Below are positions 1-7,568 of a stretch of DNA of 47,364 nt, one piece after another (position 1 is the first letter of the stretch; each line of letters begins with the position of its first letter). The position numbers and the translations under genes are program-made. Source of the stretch: a virus; the IMG/VR virus record IMGVR_UViG_3300021090_001099, positions 1 through 47,364 of that record. One strand, 5' to 3'. The notes under the pieces are model-generated. The model saw only the letters and a list, made by a program, of their open reading frames with translations. It searched no databases and was not told the origin of the DNA.

Positions 1-1
1 G

Positions 2-271
2 GACGTCGATTCCGAGGCCGGGGCGATCGCCTGGGCGGGCGCAGGCGAGGCGCTGCGGGCGAAGCTGAGCCCGGAGGCCTGGGCGACCTGGATCCGCCCA
101 TGCCGCGGCCTGTACGTGCGCGAGGGGCGGATCGTGGTGGAGGTGCCGGACGCGCGCTTCCTGGATTGGATCGGGCGGAACTGGAGCGCGCACCTGCAGT
201 GGGCGGCCGCGGAGACCGGCCTCGAGGGAGTGGACCTGGTCGTGGCGTCGGCGCCGGCGATCGCCGGCTAA
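2..271 (+). CDS. Replication initiator, 3' fragment (DnaA domain-I-like C-terminus)
   Basis: The reading frame is open from the window edge and ends with TAA at 269-271. It encodes 89 residues that match the C-terminus of the full initiator at 43601-44785 almost exactly. The segment has the pattern of a DnaA N-terminal (domain I-like) module: LSPEAWATWIRP, then a strand, then VPDARFLDWIGRNW. In DnaA this module contacts helicase or helicase loaders, so a role in recruiting the host helicase is inferred. The gene is truncated only by the window edge. Only a few bases differ from the other copy, for example R instead of S in the VPDARF segment. Confidence 0.8.
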   Translation, partial: DVDSEAGAIAWAGAGEALRAKLSPEAWATWIRPCRGLYVREGRIVVEVPDARFLDWIGRNWSAHLQWAAAETGLEGVDLVVASAPAIAG

Positions 272-280
272 GGAGGGGAC

Positions 281-490
281 ATGGACATCAACACCGGTCG
301 GATCTACCCGGGCCTCGCCGCGGCGATCGCCGCGGGGGTCCGCGCTTCCGACCTCGTCACGGGCGAGAAGCGGACCCTCCTCAAGCTGAAACGCAAGATC
401 CGGATGGCCAGCAGGTGCGCGAACATGCACCGGCGCGCGGGCCGGCGAATCCAGAAGCTGAGCCGGAAGAAGAACCGTAGGCGAAAGTGA
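281..490 (+). CDS. Small basic protein, unknown function
   Basis: A 69-residue protein with ATG at 281 and an AGGAGGGG ribosome-binding site at 270-277. The C-terminal half is very rich in Lys and Arg and ends KKNRRRK, so binding to nucleic acid is possible but not shown. Its stop codon overlaps the GTG of the ATPase gene at 487, so the two are probably translationally coupled. The corresponding place in the second copy (44786-44787) has no such gene, which marks it as an accessory insertion in this version of the module. No family recognised. Confidence 0.6.
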   Translation: MDINTGRIYPGLAAAIAAGVRASDLVTGEKRTLLKLKRKIRMASRCANMHRRAGRRIQKLSRKKNRRRK

Positions 491-2256
491 GCCGACTGCT
501 CCAAATCGCCCAGGACTTCGCGCTCCCGGTCGACCTGGTCACGCAGACGATCGGCGTGCTAGCCAAGCGCGGGGCGGGGAAGTCCTACACGGCCGCGGTG
601 CTCGCGGAGGAGATGCTGGGCGCGTCCCTCCCCGTGGTGATCGCCGACCCGGTGGGGGTGTTCTGGGGGCTGCGGGCGGCCGCCAACGGCCGGGATCCCG
701 GCCTGCCCATCCTGATCATGGGCGGGGACCACGGGGACGTGCCGCTCGAGTCCACCTCCGGGGAGATGGTGGCGGACCTCGTCGTCGACGAGCGCGTCTC
801 CGCCGTGCTCGATCTCTCCCGCCTCCGGAAGGGCGAGCAGACGCGCTTCATGGAGATCTTCGCGGAGCGGCTCTACCAGCGGAACCGCCAGGCTCTCCAC
901 CTGGTGCTCGACGAAGCCGACGCCTTCGCGCCCCAGAGGCCGATGCCGGGCGAGCAGCGGCTCCTCGGGGCGATCGAGGACCTGGTCCGCCGTGGCCGCG
1001 CCCGGGGGATTGGCCTCACGCTCGTCACGCAGCGCGCGGCCGTGCTGAACAAGAACGTCCTGACCCAGGCCCAGGTCCTCGTGACGCTGCGGACGATCGC
1101 CCCCCAGGACCGCGATGCGATCGACGCCTGGGTCGAGGTGCACGGCACGAAGGAGCAGCGGCGCGAGCTCATGGAGTCCCTGGCCGCGCTGCCTATCGGG
1201 GAGGCCTGGTGGTGGTCCCCGGGATGGCCCACGGGCGAGGGAATCTTCAGGCGCGTCAAGATCCGGCGGCGCCGCACCTTCGACAGCTCGGCGACCCCGG
1301 AGGTGGGCGCGGCCGCGGCGACGCCGAAGAAGCTGGCCGCGGTCGACCTCGAGGGGATCCGGAAGCGCATGGCGGCCACCGTAGAGCGGGCCCAGGCCGC
1401 GGATCCCCGCCGGCTTCGGGCCCGGATCGCCGAGCTCGAGCGCGAGCTCGCGAAGAAGCCCGCGGCCGCGGCGCCGCCGCCGAAGCGCGTGGACGTGGAG
1501 ATCATCAAGCCGCGGCAGGTCCTCCGTCTCGCCGCGGTGGCGCGGATCCTCGAGCGGCGGGTCACCGCCACCGAGGAGGCCGCGCGCGTCGTCCGTAGTA
1601 CCTGGCAGGAGCTCGACGCGGCGCTGAAGCGCGCGCGGGCGCTGCCGGGCGAAACCCGCGTGAGCCGGGCCGTACCCGGGGCGCCGGGGCTGGGAGTGTC
1701 CGGGGTGGGACCCGGAACGCGTTCCCAGGCCCCGGTCGCCCCGGCTCCTCCTCGAGGCGGCCGCCCCACGTTCCGCGAGGCCTCCGCCGTGCTCACCGGG
1801 CCCGAGCGGAAGATCCTGACGGCGCTCGCTCAGCACGGCGCACGGACCACGCGGGCCCTGGCGCTGCTCACCGGCTACGCGGCAGGCGGTGGCGCCTTCC
1901 GGAACCCCCTGAGCGCGCTGCGCGCCCGGGGCCACGTCGACGGCCGCGAGACGGTGCGCATCACCGACGGCGGCGCCGCCGTGCTTGGCGCCTGGGAGCC
2001 TCTGCCGACCGGCCAGGAGCTCCTCCGCTACTGGCTCGAGCACCTGTCGGGTCCGGAGCGCAAGCTGCTCGCCGGCGTGGCCGACGCCTGGCCCGGCTCG
2101 ATCACCACGGAGGCGCTCGCGGCCGCGACCGGGTACGAGGCCTCCGGCGGCGCCTTCCGCAATCCGCTGAGCCGGCTACGCACGCTCGACCTGGTTGACG
2201 GCCGCGGCGAGCTGCGCGCGGCCGACGAGCTCTTCGAGCCCCCGGTGGCCCCTTGA
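487..2256 (+). CDS. HerA/FtsK-type P-loop ATPase with tandem C-terminal winged helices (left copy)
   Basis: 589 residues, GTG start overlapping the previous stop. A DUF87/HerA-like ATPase core is seen: Walker A GVLAKRGAGKS near residues 23-33, Walker B LHLVLDEAD near 137-145, and a TQR motif downstream. Then follows a short coiled coil (IAELERELAKK), a Pro/Gly linker, and two repeated winged-helix modules (about 430-500 and 510-585) sharing LTGYAAGGGAFRNPLS and ATGYEASGGAFRNPLS. Such proteins are usually hexameric DNA pumps or helicase-like ATPases that pair with nucleases. Here a nuclease lies two genes downstream. Role in phage replication or recombination is inferred. The N-terminal domain is much more diverged from the second copy than the C-terminal half. 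Confidence 0.75.
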   Translation: MSRLLQIAQDFALPVDLVTQTIGVLAKRGAGKSYTAAVLAEEMLGASLPVVIADPVGVFWGLRAAANGRDPGLPILIMGGDHGDVPLESTSGEMVADLVVDERVSAVLDLSRLRKGEQTRFMEIFAERLYQRNRQALHLVLDEADAFAPQRPMPGEQRLLGAIEDLVRRGRARGIGLTLVTQRAAVLNKNVLTQAQVLVTLRTIAPQDRDAIDAWVEVHGTKEQRRELMESLAALPIGEAWWWSPGWPTGEGIFRRVKIRRRRTFDSSATPEVGAAAATPKKLAAVDLEGIRKRMAATVERAQAADPRRLRARIAELERELAKKPAAAAPPPKRVDVEIIKPRQVLRLAAVARILERRVTATEEAARVVRSTWQELDAALKRARALPGETRVSRAVPGAPGLGVSGVGPGTRSQAPVAPAPPRGGRPTFREASAVLTGPERKILTALAQHGARTTRALALLTGYAAGGGAFRNPLSALRARGHVDGRETVRITDGGAAVLGAWEPLPTGQELLRYWLEHLSGPERKLLAGVADAWPGSITTEALAAATGYEASGGAFRNPLSRLRTLDLVDGRGELRAADELFEPPVAP

Positions 2257-2546
2257 GCCAACCGAAATGGTTCGTGCTGAACCACGCGCAGGTAGAGAAG
2301 GGCCGGCGCACACTGCGATGGAGGGTGACATCGCTCGACGGCGGCACGCTCGGCCATGTGGAGTGGTACAGCCCATGGCGCTGCTATTTCCTTCCCTCCG
2401 TGGAGACCCTCTTCGAGAAGACCTGCCTGCGGGACCTGGCTGACTTCTGCGAGCAGGCCACCCGCGACCACATCGAGGGCCTCCGGCGCAAGCGGGAGGC
2501 GGAAGGCGGGCCGCGGGCTGCCAGCCACGGAGGGAAGGACGAATGA
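2253..2546 (+). CDS. Conserved small phage protein (VEWYSPWRCYFL motif)
   Basis: 97 residues, TTG start at 2253 overlapping the ATPase stop (TTGA). The protein carries GHVEWYSPWRCYFLPS followed by FEKTCLRDLADF. A similar pattern of a KWYGPWR-type segment followed by a Cys-Leu-x-Asp helix is familiar from small proteins encoded next to replication and recombination genes of many temperate phages. Function is unknown. It ends ATGA-overlapped with the nuclease gene at 2543. The second copy of the module goes directly from ATPase to nuclease and lacks this gene. Confidence 0.65.
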   Translation: MSQPKWFVLNHAQVEKGRRTLRWRVTSLDGGTLGHVEWYSPWRCYFLPSVETLFEKTCLRDLADFCEQATRDHIEGLRRKREAEGGPRAASHGGKDE

Positions 2547-2953
2547 AGCTGCAACCGCCCCGCTTCGACCGGCAGGACCCACACGATCTGTGGGCTCGCG
2601 AGGAGGCCGCGGCAAAGCGCAGGAAGCTCGAGGACCTCTTCGCCCACCAGCTGATGGCGCACGCCCTGCCCAAGCCCGAGCGGGAGTACCGCTTCCACCC
2701 CACGCGGATGTGGCGGCTCGACTTCGCATGGCCGGACTACGGGCTACTGGCGGTCGAGATCGACGGGGCGTCCTGGATCCAGGGCCGGCACAACCGCGGC
2801 GCCGGCTTCGAGGCCGATGCCGAGAAGCTCAATGCCGCGGCCGCCCTCGGGTGGCGCGTCTTCCGCTACACCGCCACGCGGGTGCGGTCAGGCTGTGCGG
2901 TCATGGAGGTCCGGGTGCAGCTCGAGCGCGCCGCCTGGAACCGGATCCCATGA
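2543..2953 (+). CDS. PD-(D/E)XK-like endonuclease (left copy)
   Basis: 136 residues. The core reads WRLDFAWPDYGLLAVEIDG, then GRHNRGAGFEADAEKLNAA and WRVFRYTA. This fits the small PD-(D/E)XK/VSR-like nucleases found near phage replication genes: the D of LDFAW and the E of VEIDG are the expected metal ligands, with the GRH and GFEAD segments as family markers. It probably cuts branched or damaged DNA during replication or recombination. That role is inferred from family and position. It is paralogous to the protein at 46593-47006 (shared HRFDP/YRFHP, RFDFAWP and GFEADAEK segments). ATG overlaps the preceding stop. Confidence 0.75.
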   Translation: MKLQPPRFDRQDPHDLWAREEAAAKRRKLEDLFAHQLMAHALPKPEREYRFHPTRMWRLDFAWPDYGLLAVEIDGASWIQGRHNRGAGFEADAEKLNAAAALGWRVFRYTATRVRSGCAVMEVRVQLERAAWNRIP

Positions 2954-3165
2954 AGCGCCCGGAGGCCACCGATGAAGCCGTGCGAATCCTGCGTGTGCAG
3001 ACGATCCCGGCGCTCCGGGCGTCCGGAGGCGGTGGGCACGCCGACGCGATCGAGACGGTGCTGGCAGAGCTGGATCGTCGCGGCAGGTTCATGACCATGC
3101 TGGCCGAGGCAAAGGCCGTGGTTGAGGCCAAGCTGGACGATCTGCAAGCCGAGGGGCACTGGTGA
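2950..3165 (+). CDS. Small helical protein, unknown function
   Basis: 71 residues, ATG at 2950 overlapping the nuclease stop. Mostly alpha-helical in appearance with an acidic/basic mix, no cysteines and no membrane segment. It is followed by an overlapping GTG at 3162. No family recognised. Its place in a tightly overlapped run supports it as a real gene. It has no counterpart at the same place in the second module, where a different 70-residue protein (47003-47215) follows the nuclease. Confidence 0.55.
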   Translation: MKRPEATDEAVRILRVQTIPALRASGGGGHADAIETVLAELDRRGRFMTMLAEAKAVVEAKLDDLQAEGHW

Positions 3166-3362
3166 GCCAGCCCTCCCCCGACGCCCGCCTCGCGGAGGTG
3201 CTCGCCGCGCTCCCGGACCTGTGTCGCGCCATCGTGGCGGCCGTCGAGCGGGCGCAGCGGCGCGGGGGCGGGGAGGTGCCGGTGCTGCTCATCGTCGGGC
3301 CGAACGGGCTCGAAGAAGGTCGCGTGGCGGTGTCGTACGAGCGGACGCGCTTGACAGGGTAG
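3162..3362 (+). CDS. Small protein, unknown function
   Basis: 66 residues, GTG start at 3162 overlapping the previous stop. An amphipathic N-terminal helix (LAEVLAALPDLCRAIVAAVERAQRR) is followed by a short beta-like tail. No recognised family. It is the last gene before the lysis region. The 132-base gap to the transglycosylase (3363-3494) contains an imperfect GAGAGCG/CGCTTTCTC hairpin near 3464-3486 but no clear terminator, unlike the strong terminator at the same map position at 47290. Confidence 0.5.
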   Translation: MSQPSPDARLAEVLAALPDLCRAIVAAVERAQRRGGGEVPVLLIVGPNGLEEGRVAVSYERTRLTG

Positions 3363-3494
3363 CGTAGACTCGTCGGTGCAGGCATCGGCCTGAGCGCCCG
3401 GCAGCACCCGCGGGCGCGATCGTGCAGGCCGAGCGCTTGTCGGGCCCCGGTCGCAACCACGGGGGAGAGCGAGACGCTTTCTCTCGGGGGTTGA

Positions 3495-4067
3495 ATGGAC
3501 GGGGGCGCCGGCGCCACGGAGAGACACACGGCCGCGGACTGGCGGCCGCTCGTGACGGAGGCCGTCGCTGTCCTCTGGCCCGCCCTCCCGGACGGCTGGC
3601 GCTGGATCCTCGCGCAGTGCCAGATCGAGAGCGCCGGCGACCCGCGGGCGGTGAGCCCCTCCGGGGCCGAGGGCCTCCTGCAGCTCATGCCAGCCACGGC
3701 GGCGGAGCTGGGTGTCGAGAACCCCTTCGACCCGGCGCAGAACCTCCGCGGCGGCATCACCTACCTGAAGCGCCAGTACGACGCGCTCGGCGAGGTGCCG
3801 GTGCACCTCGACCGGCTGCTCTGGAGCTTTGGCTGCTACAACGGCGGGCGCGGCTACTTCGACTTCAACGGCGACGTGGCGAACACGTGCCTCGAGCTCG
3901 CGAAGCGTGACGAGCCGCGGGCCTGGTCGCGCTGGGTGGTGGGGCGCTACTGGCTGATGCACCGGGACCTGGTGGTCCACGGCCGCCGGCCCGACTACCG
4001 CCAGATCTGGACGTACGTCGACCGGATCCGGTCTCTCGCGGCCGGCCTGGGCGCGGTGACTACGTGA
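3495..4067 (+). CDS. Lytic transglycosylase endolysin (SLT/GH23-like)
   Basis: 190 residues, ATG at 3495 with a GGGGG stretch just upstream. The SLT signature is clear: [28 protein letters not shown], with the catalytic Glu in QIES (about residue 43), then the [14 protein letters not shown] and SFGCYNGG segments usual in this fold. These enzymes cleave the MurNAc-GlcNAc bond of peptidoglycan with formation of anhydro-MurNAc. There is no signal peptide, so it needs a holin or similar route across the inner membrane. Holin-like genes lie downstream at 7256-8212. The very same start (MDGGAGAT) begins again at 47339, at the other end of the window. Confidence 0.9.
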   Translation: MDGGAGATERHTAADWRPLVTEAVAVLWPALPDGWRWILAQCQIESAGDPRAVSPSGAEGLLQLMPATAAELGVENPFDPAQNLRGGITYLKRQYDALGEVPVHLDRLLWSFGCYNGGRGYFDFNGDVANTCLELAKRDEPRAWSRWVVGRYWLMHRDLVVHGRRPDYRQIWTYVDRIRSLAAGLGAVTT

Positions 4068-4963
4068 GGGCAGCCCTCGCGCTCCTGCTCGTCCTGTCGA
4101 TCGGCTGCGTCCACACGTACATGCGGCCCCCGGACCCGCCATCGCAGCCGGTCCCCAGCCCCAGCCCGGAGGTACTACTCGTGAGCCCGCGGCTTTCGGC
4201 CCGGGTTTCGTCGCTTCGCGGCGAGCCCGCGCATGTACTCGCTGATCTCGGTCGCGGTCGCCCCTCCGCGGCGTTTGCTGGCCCCGCGTCCCGCCCGCCC
4301 CATCGCCGCCGCCGCCTTGCTCGTGGCGGCCCGAGCCCGCGCCAGCGCCGCGTACGTCTTGCTCGGCAAGTCGCTGCATCCGCAGTGCCCACCATCGGCC
4401 CCTACGCAGCCCTGGACGCAGGGCCGGTCCGCGCAGCCGCAGGTCCCGTCCCGGTGCGCGTCGGTCGCCCGGCTGGCCTCCGCTTCGCGCTCCTCGCTCT
4501 CCAGCCGGGCGTCCAATTCGCGCCTGGCTGCGCGTTCGTTGTAGGTCCGCTCGTCATCGCTTCGCGAGTCCATGATCCACTCCTAGCTCGCGCTGATCGA
4601 CAGGATGTAGCGATTACTCGCCGAGATGCTGCGCCGGATCTCGCGAGTCTCGCCGGCCACCATCATCACGGTCTGGGACTCGCGGATCTTCTCCCGCCGG
4701 GTCGCGCGCGCGATCTCGCCGATGATCTCCAGGGTCAGCGTGCCGTCGCTGCTGAGGACCGAGGTCGTCCCGTACTGGAGCTTGTCCAGGCCAGGGACCT
4801 TGTACGCCATCCAGCCCTTACTGTGGCTCGGGATCTCGACCACCGTGATCGTGAGTGTCATCGTGCTTTCCTTGGTTCCCATGCCTCTATAATAGGGCAA
4901 CGTTGCGCTATAGTCAAGGGGAATCGGATGCCCCACAGTCTGGATTCTGGACAATCCACATGA
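4064..4963 (+). CDS. Proline-rich small lipoprotein with an anomalously long open frame
   Basis: GTG at 4064 overlaps the transglycosylase stop. The first 20 residues form a lipoprotein signal (hydrophobic run ending LSIGC) and are followed by a Pro-rich stretch, a layout typical of Rz1-like outer-membrane spanins or other short phage lipoproteins. The frame then stays open to 4963, but from about 4175 it runs antisense to two minus-strand genes that have their own promoter and ribosome-binding sites. I infer that only the first 35-40 codons are ancestral and that insertion of the minus-strand moron removed the original stop. The real 3' end is uncertain. Confidence 0.4.
   Translation: MRAALALLLVLSIGCVHTYMRPPDPPSQPVPSPSPEVLLVSPRLSARVSSLRGEPAHVLADLGRGRPSAAFAGPASRPPHRRRRLARGGPSPRQRRVRLARQVAASAVPTIGPYAALDAGPVRAAAGPVPVRVGRPAGLRFALLALQPGVQFAPGCAFVVGPLVIASRVHDPLLARADRQDVAITRRDAAPDLASLAGHHHHGLGLADLLPPGRARDLADDLQGQRAVAAEDRGRPVLELVQARDLVRHPALTVARDLDHRDRECHRAFLGSHASIIGQRCAIVKGNRMPHSLDSGQST
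4175..4573 (-). CDS. Moron gene 2: Cys/His-rich hypothetical protein
   Basis: 132 residues on the minus strand, ATG at 4573 with AGGAG six bases upstream, nine bases after the end of the upstream gene. A charged N-terminal helix is followed by a Cys-rich block ([23 protein letters not shown]) that could bind a metal, then an Ala/Arg/Lys-rich C-terminus. No recognised family. With the gene at 4583-4861 it forms a two-gene unit transcribed against all surrounding lysis and late genes. That is the usual arrangement of a lysogenic-conversion moron expressed from the prophage. Confidence 0.65.
   Translation of the reverse strand: MDSRSDDERTYNERAARRELDARLESEEREAEASRATDAHRDGTCGCADRPCVQGCVGADGGHCGCSDLPSKTYAALARARAATSKAAAAMGRAGRGASKRRGGATATEISEYMRGLAAKRRNPGRKPRAHE
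4583..4861 (-). CDS. Moron gene 1: small beta-rich hypothetical protein
   Basis: 92 residues, minus strand. The ATG at 4861 is chosen because AAGGA lies seven bases upstream and the promoter at 4889-4917 would give a leader of about 20 bases. An earlier in-frame ATG at 4882 would sit on the predicted transcription start. The protein is rich in Thr, Ile, Val and Ser with several Arg/Lys-Glu pairs and no membrane segment. Function is unknown. Base composition is less GC-rich than its neighbours, which fits recent acquisition. The palindrome inside its promoter suggests repressor control, perhaps by one of the two moron proteins themselves, though this is inference. Confidence 0.65.
   Translation of the reverse strand: MTLTITVVEIPSHSKGWMAYKVPGLDKLQYGTTSVLSSDGTLTLEIIGEIARATRREKIRESQTVMMVAGETREIRRSISASNRYILSISAS
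4889..4917 (-). promoter_or_regulatory. Strong sigma70-type promoter of the moron operon with operator palindrome
   Basis: On the minus strand, TTGACT (4912-4917) and TATTAT (4889-4894) are separated by exactly 17 bases, close to consensus in a GC-rich genome where such boxes are rare. The spacer holds the perfect palindrome GCAACGTTGC (4897-4906), which extends to ATAG...CTAT on both sides with a single mismatched pair (4892-4911). A repressor bound there would block RNA polymerase directly. Predicted start near 4882. Confidence 0.8.
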
Positions 4964-5598
4964 TGCGCAACCCCAACCCCCCGAAGCATGTACCCGCTCT
5001 GTTCGCTGTCGTCCTCTCGTTGGCGGTACGCGCGGCAGCCCAGGCGTCTGATCCGCTGGCCGCCCAGACCTTCTCGCAGGCCTACCTGTGGCGCGAGGTC
5101 CTCTGGCAGAGCGAGAGCGGCCGCACTGAGGGCTGGGGGGGGCGGGGGCTCCTGCAGCTCGGCCTCGGACGCGTCGGCGTCGCGCTGCGCGCGGACGTCG
5201 GCGGATTGCCGGAGGCCTTCTCGCTCGAGGACCCGAGGACCTTCCGTTCGGCCTCCGGCTACCTGGCCGTCCACCTCAACATGATCGCCCGGGAGGGCGC
5301 GGTGGTCGGGCCGACGGTGTTGGTCGGCAGGGCGATATCGCTGGAGGACGGGCTCGCGTCGGCGCCGACGGCCGGCCGGATCACGGCCGGAGCCGGGATA
5401 CGGGTCGCCACCGCCACCGCGGCCGGGTACCTCGCCGTCGGGACGCACGAGGCGCTCGGCGGCGCGTGTCTCCTCTGGACCCTGCATCTCCCGTTGACGT
5501 CGCGCCTCGCGTTCGTGGCGGATGGGGCCACGACGACGGGGGGCCGCGCCTATTTGCGGCTCGGCATGGCCGTTTCTCTCGCAGAAGGAGGGCAGTGA
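4960..5598 (+). CDS. Secreted or envelope protein with signal peptide, unknown function
   Basis: 212 residues. The ATG at 4960 (or the next codon at 4963) begins a signal peptide: basic start, hydrophobic core ALFAVVLSLAV, then RAAAQASD as a likely signal-peptidase I site. The mature part is rich in beta-forming residues and Gly (GGRGLLQLGLGRVGVALR, AGRITAGAGIRVATATAAGYLAVG), which resembles outer-membrane beta-barrel or periplasmic phage accessory proteins, but no family is recognised. No clear ribosome-binding site is seen. Its stop TGA overlaps the next ATG (TGATG). A role in lysis or in changing the host surface is possible. Confidence 0.6.
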   Translation: MMRNPNPPKHVPALFAVVLSLAVRAAAQASDPLAAQTFSQAYLWREVLWQSESGRTEGWGGRGLLQLGLGRVGVALRADVGGLPEAFSLEDPRTFRSASGYLAVHLNMIAREGAVVGPTVLVGRAISLEDGLASAPTAGRITAGAGIRVATATAAGYLAVGTHEALGGACLLWTLHLPLTSRLAFVADGATTTGGRAYLRLGMAVSLAEGGQ

Positions 5599-7259
5599 TG
5601 GACCCTGGAGTCGTCTGGTGTGGCTGGCTCGCCCTATTCCTGCTCTACGAGATCGTCGCCGCGAGGTCCCGCGCGAGTGGGGACACGCTGAGCGAGATGG
5701 TCTGGTACTGGTTCGGGGTGCGGACGGCGCGCCGGTACGCGATCCTCCGGCGCCTGTTCCTTGCGGCGTTCCTCGTCGCTCTCCTGGCGCACCTCGTCCT
5801 TGGGGCGAGCGTGCTGCCGGTGATCGTGACGGGGGGACTCGTGGCGGCCGTGATCGTCTATGCCGCGTTCTTCGAGCGGCCCATGCTCCTCATCCTCCTC
5901 GCCCTGCCCTTCCTCGTGGGCTGTCCCCTCGACTGCAAGCAGCTGCAGACAGCGCTCGACCTCGCGCGCGCCTCTGGCGACGCGACAGCGATCTCCCTGG
6001 CCGAGAAGGAACTGGCCGCCGCGAAGTGCGTCGTGCCTACGCCGCCGCCCCCCGGGACATGCCCCGACGGCTTCCCGCCGGGCCCGGACGGCTGCCCGAA
6101 GACCTGCGCCGACCTGGCTTGCCGGTGGGGCTGCGACGAGCAACCGAGCGGGGCGGTCTGCAGGCCGGAGCCCCCGCCGACGGAGTGCCTGCCGGGCGTG
6201 GAGTGGTGCGACAAGCTGGTGCCGCCCGCCCAGTGCTCGAGCCTATCGCGCCCGTGCAAGCACAACCCCACCCAGGACCCCGGGTACTGCGAGCTGGCTC
6301 CGACTTGCACCCCAGGGGATCCCTGCAGCGGGGTTTCGTGCCCGGATGGTCAGCACTGCAGCGTCGGGATGTGCGTGCGCAACGTGCCGCCACCCCCCAG
6401 CTGCCTCCACATCGAGTGCCCGGCAGGTCAGCACTGCGTCGCCGGCGGGTGTGTCCCGAACACGCCTCCTCCGGCTGACATCTATCTCGACGATGCGCAC
6501 CTGACGGTCGTCGAGTATCCCGCTACTTCCAGGGAGACGTGGCAGGTAGCGCTCGACGCCCTCGAGGCGGTGAGGTCCACCCACCCGGAGCTCTTCACGG
6601 ACGACCTGGCGGGCGTCAGGGATTTGAACCTCCCAGGGTATGGCGACGACGTCGACGCCGTCTACAGCCTGATGGCCGCACGGATTCGCCTCAGTGGCCG
6701 CGACGCCGGTCAGAGCCTCAAGCGGGCCGAGGGGAAGAAGTCGGACTGCATCTTCGTCGCGCGGGCTGTGGGCTCCGACCTGTTCGAGGAAGACCACGTG
6801 TTCGAGTACGGCGGCGGAAAGAGCACGACCGGCCCGAACATGGTGAAGGCTCTGTATCGCTACGACCTGGTCGTTACCACCGGCGCGTGCGGCCCGCCCG
6901 TCCTGCCCCCACTCCAGTCGATCGACCTGAAGCCCGAAGGCAAGTGGATGGGTGGCACCCCGCAGTTCCACGGCTGCGACTTTCCGGCGCCCGCCGAGAA
7001 TTACTGCGCGAAGGCCGGACTCGGCACGATGCCGAACGATCCCAACGTGGTCAGGTGCGATTGCCCGGCGTGGAGCGAGGCCGATCCCCAGCAGCGGATG
7101 TGCAGGGAGCACCAGGCTCTTCTCGGCGACGCGAGCTGGCACACCGACGGCATCCTCGAGCGCAACCCCGAAAACCACCTGCAGGCCCGGTGCTCGGATT
7201 GCTCGTGGATCGAGGTCTGCAGTGCGGACGGCGGAAAGTGCACGCGGGTGGCGCAGTGA
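5598..7259 (+). CDS. Three-TM membrane protein fused in frame to a Cys-rich lipoprotein
   Basis: 553 residues, ATG at 5598 after AGGAGGGC. Residues about 5-20, 52-72 and 75-92 are membrane segments like a small phage membrane protein. At residue 96 (ATG at 5883) an in-frame lipoprotein signal starts with LALPFLVGC. The rest is a Pro- and Cys-rich region with two repeats of the type CSGVSCPDGQHCSVGMCV and CLHIECPAGQHCVAGGCV, then a folded C-terminal domain (about 290-553) with further cysteines. Either this is one fusion, or a second protein starts at 5883 and is a lipid-anchored exported protein. The Cys repeats resemble those of myxobacterial secreted proteins. Function unknown. Confidence 0.65.
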   Translation: MDPGVVWCGWLALFLLYEIVAARSRASGDTLSEMVWYWFGVRTARRYAILRRLFLAAFLVALLAHLVLGASVLPVIVTGGLVAAVIVYAAFFERPMLLILLALPFLVGCPLDCKQLQTALDLARASGDATAISLAEKELAAAKCVVPTPPPPGTCPDGFPPGPDGCPKTCADLACRWGCDEQPSGAVCRPEPPPTECLPGVEWCDKLVPPAQCSSLSRPCKHNPTQDPGYCELAPTCTPGDPCSGVSCPDGQHCSVGMCVRNVPPPPSCLHIECPAGQHCVAGGCVPNTPPPADIYLDDAHLTVVEYPATSRETWQVALDALEAVRSTHPELFTDDLAGVRDLNLPGYGDDVDAVYSLMAARIRLSGRDAGQSLKRAEGKKSDCIFVARAVGSDLFEEDHVFEYGGGKSTTGPNMVKALYRYDLVVTTGACGPPVLPPLQSIDLKPEGKWMGGTPQFHGCDFPAPAENYCAKAGLGTMPNDPNVVRCDCPAWSEADPQQRMCREHQALLGDASWHTDGILERNPENHLQARCSDCSWIEVCSADGGKCTRVAQ

Positions 7260-7567
7260 AGGGCGTTGGCTGGCTTGCGGCCATATTCCTTGGCCTCGCC
7301 GCACTCTCGGCTTTCATGGGACTACGCGACGAGCGCCGGCACCCTCCGGAGCCAGACCCAGCGATCGCTGAGCTCCGGGGACAGGTCACCCAGCTGGCCG
7401 GGAGGATCGAGCCGCTGGCGCGTCGGGTCGCCGCCCTCACGAGCGACGTGGACGACATGCGGGGTCGCGTGGACATGCTGGAGCGTCGGATCGTCGCGCT
7501 CGAGCGCGTGGTGCCGAGGCAGGCGATCAGGGATCGGGCGGAAGCGAAAGCCCTGAGGAGACAATGA
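7256..7567 (+). CDS. Inner-membrane-anchored coiled-coil protein (i-spanin-like)
   Basis: 103 residues, GTG at 7256 overlapping the previous stop. An N-terminal membrane segment (WLAAIFLGLAALSAFMG) is followed by a long heptad-like coiled coil (AELRGQVTQLAGRIEPLARRVAALTSDV and so on). This topology fits Rz-like inner-membrane spanins or the signal-anchor proteins found in lysis cassettes. With an upstream lipoprotein (4064 or 5883) it could form a spanin pair linking inner and outer membranes. Function is inferred from topology and position only. Confidence 0.55.
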   Translation: MKGVGWLAAIFLGLAALSAFMGLRDERRHPPEPDPAIAELRGQVTQLAGRIEPLARRVAALTSDVDDMRGRVDMLERRIVALERVVPRQAIRDRAEAKALRRQ

Positions 7568-7568
7568 A

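Larger units (their letters stand above)
1..2956 (+). repeat. Left copy of a diverged 2.5-3 kb duplicated module
   Basis: This block has the same gene order as 44515-47006: end of the replication initiator, HerA-type ATPase, PD-(D/E)XK-like nuclease. Positions 1-271 are nearly identical to 44515-44785, and the 3' half of the ATPase gene (about 1500-2240) is very close to 45828-46590. The 5' half of the ATPase gene is clearly diverged. Two small genes (281-490 and 2253-2546) exist only in this copy. Seen directly by comparing the two stretches. Whether it is a true duplication, a second prophage or a strain variant joined at the contig end cannot be decided from sequence alone. Confidence 0.85.

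Noticed and set aside
559-2043. Long minus-strand frame opposite the ATPase gene
   Set aside because: Composition (Arg/Gly/Pro/His) is that of a shadow frame; the same type of shadow appears opposite the second ATPase copy.
3464-3486. Terminator before the left transglycosylase gene
   Set aside because: The hairpin is imperfect and no T run follows, unlike the structure at 47290-47335.
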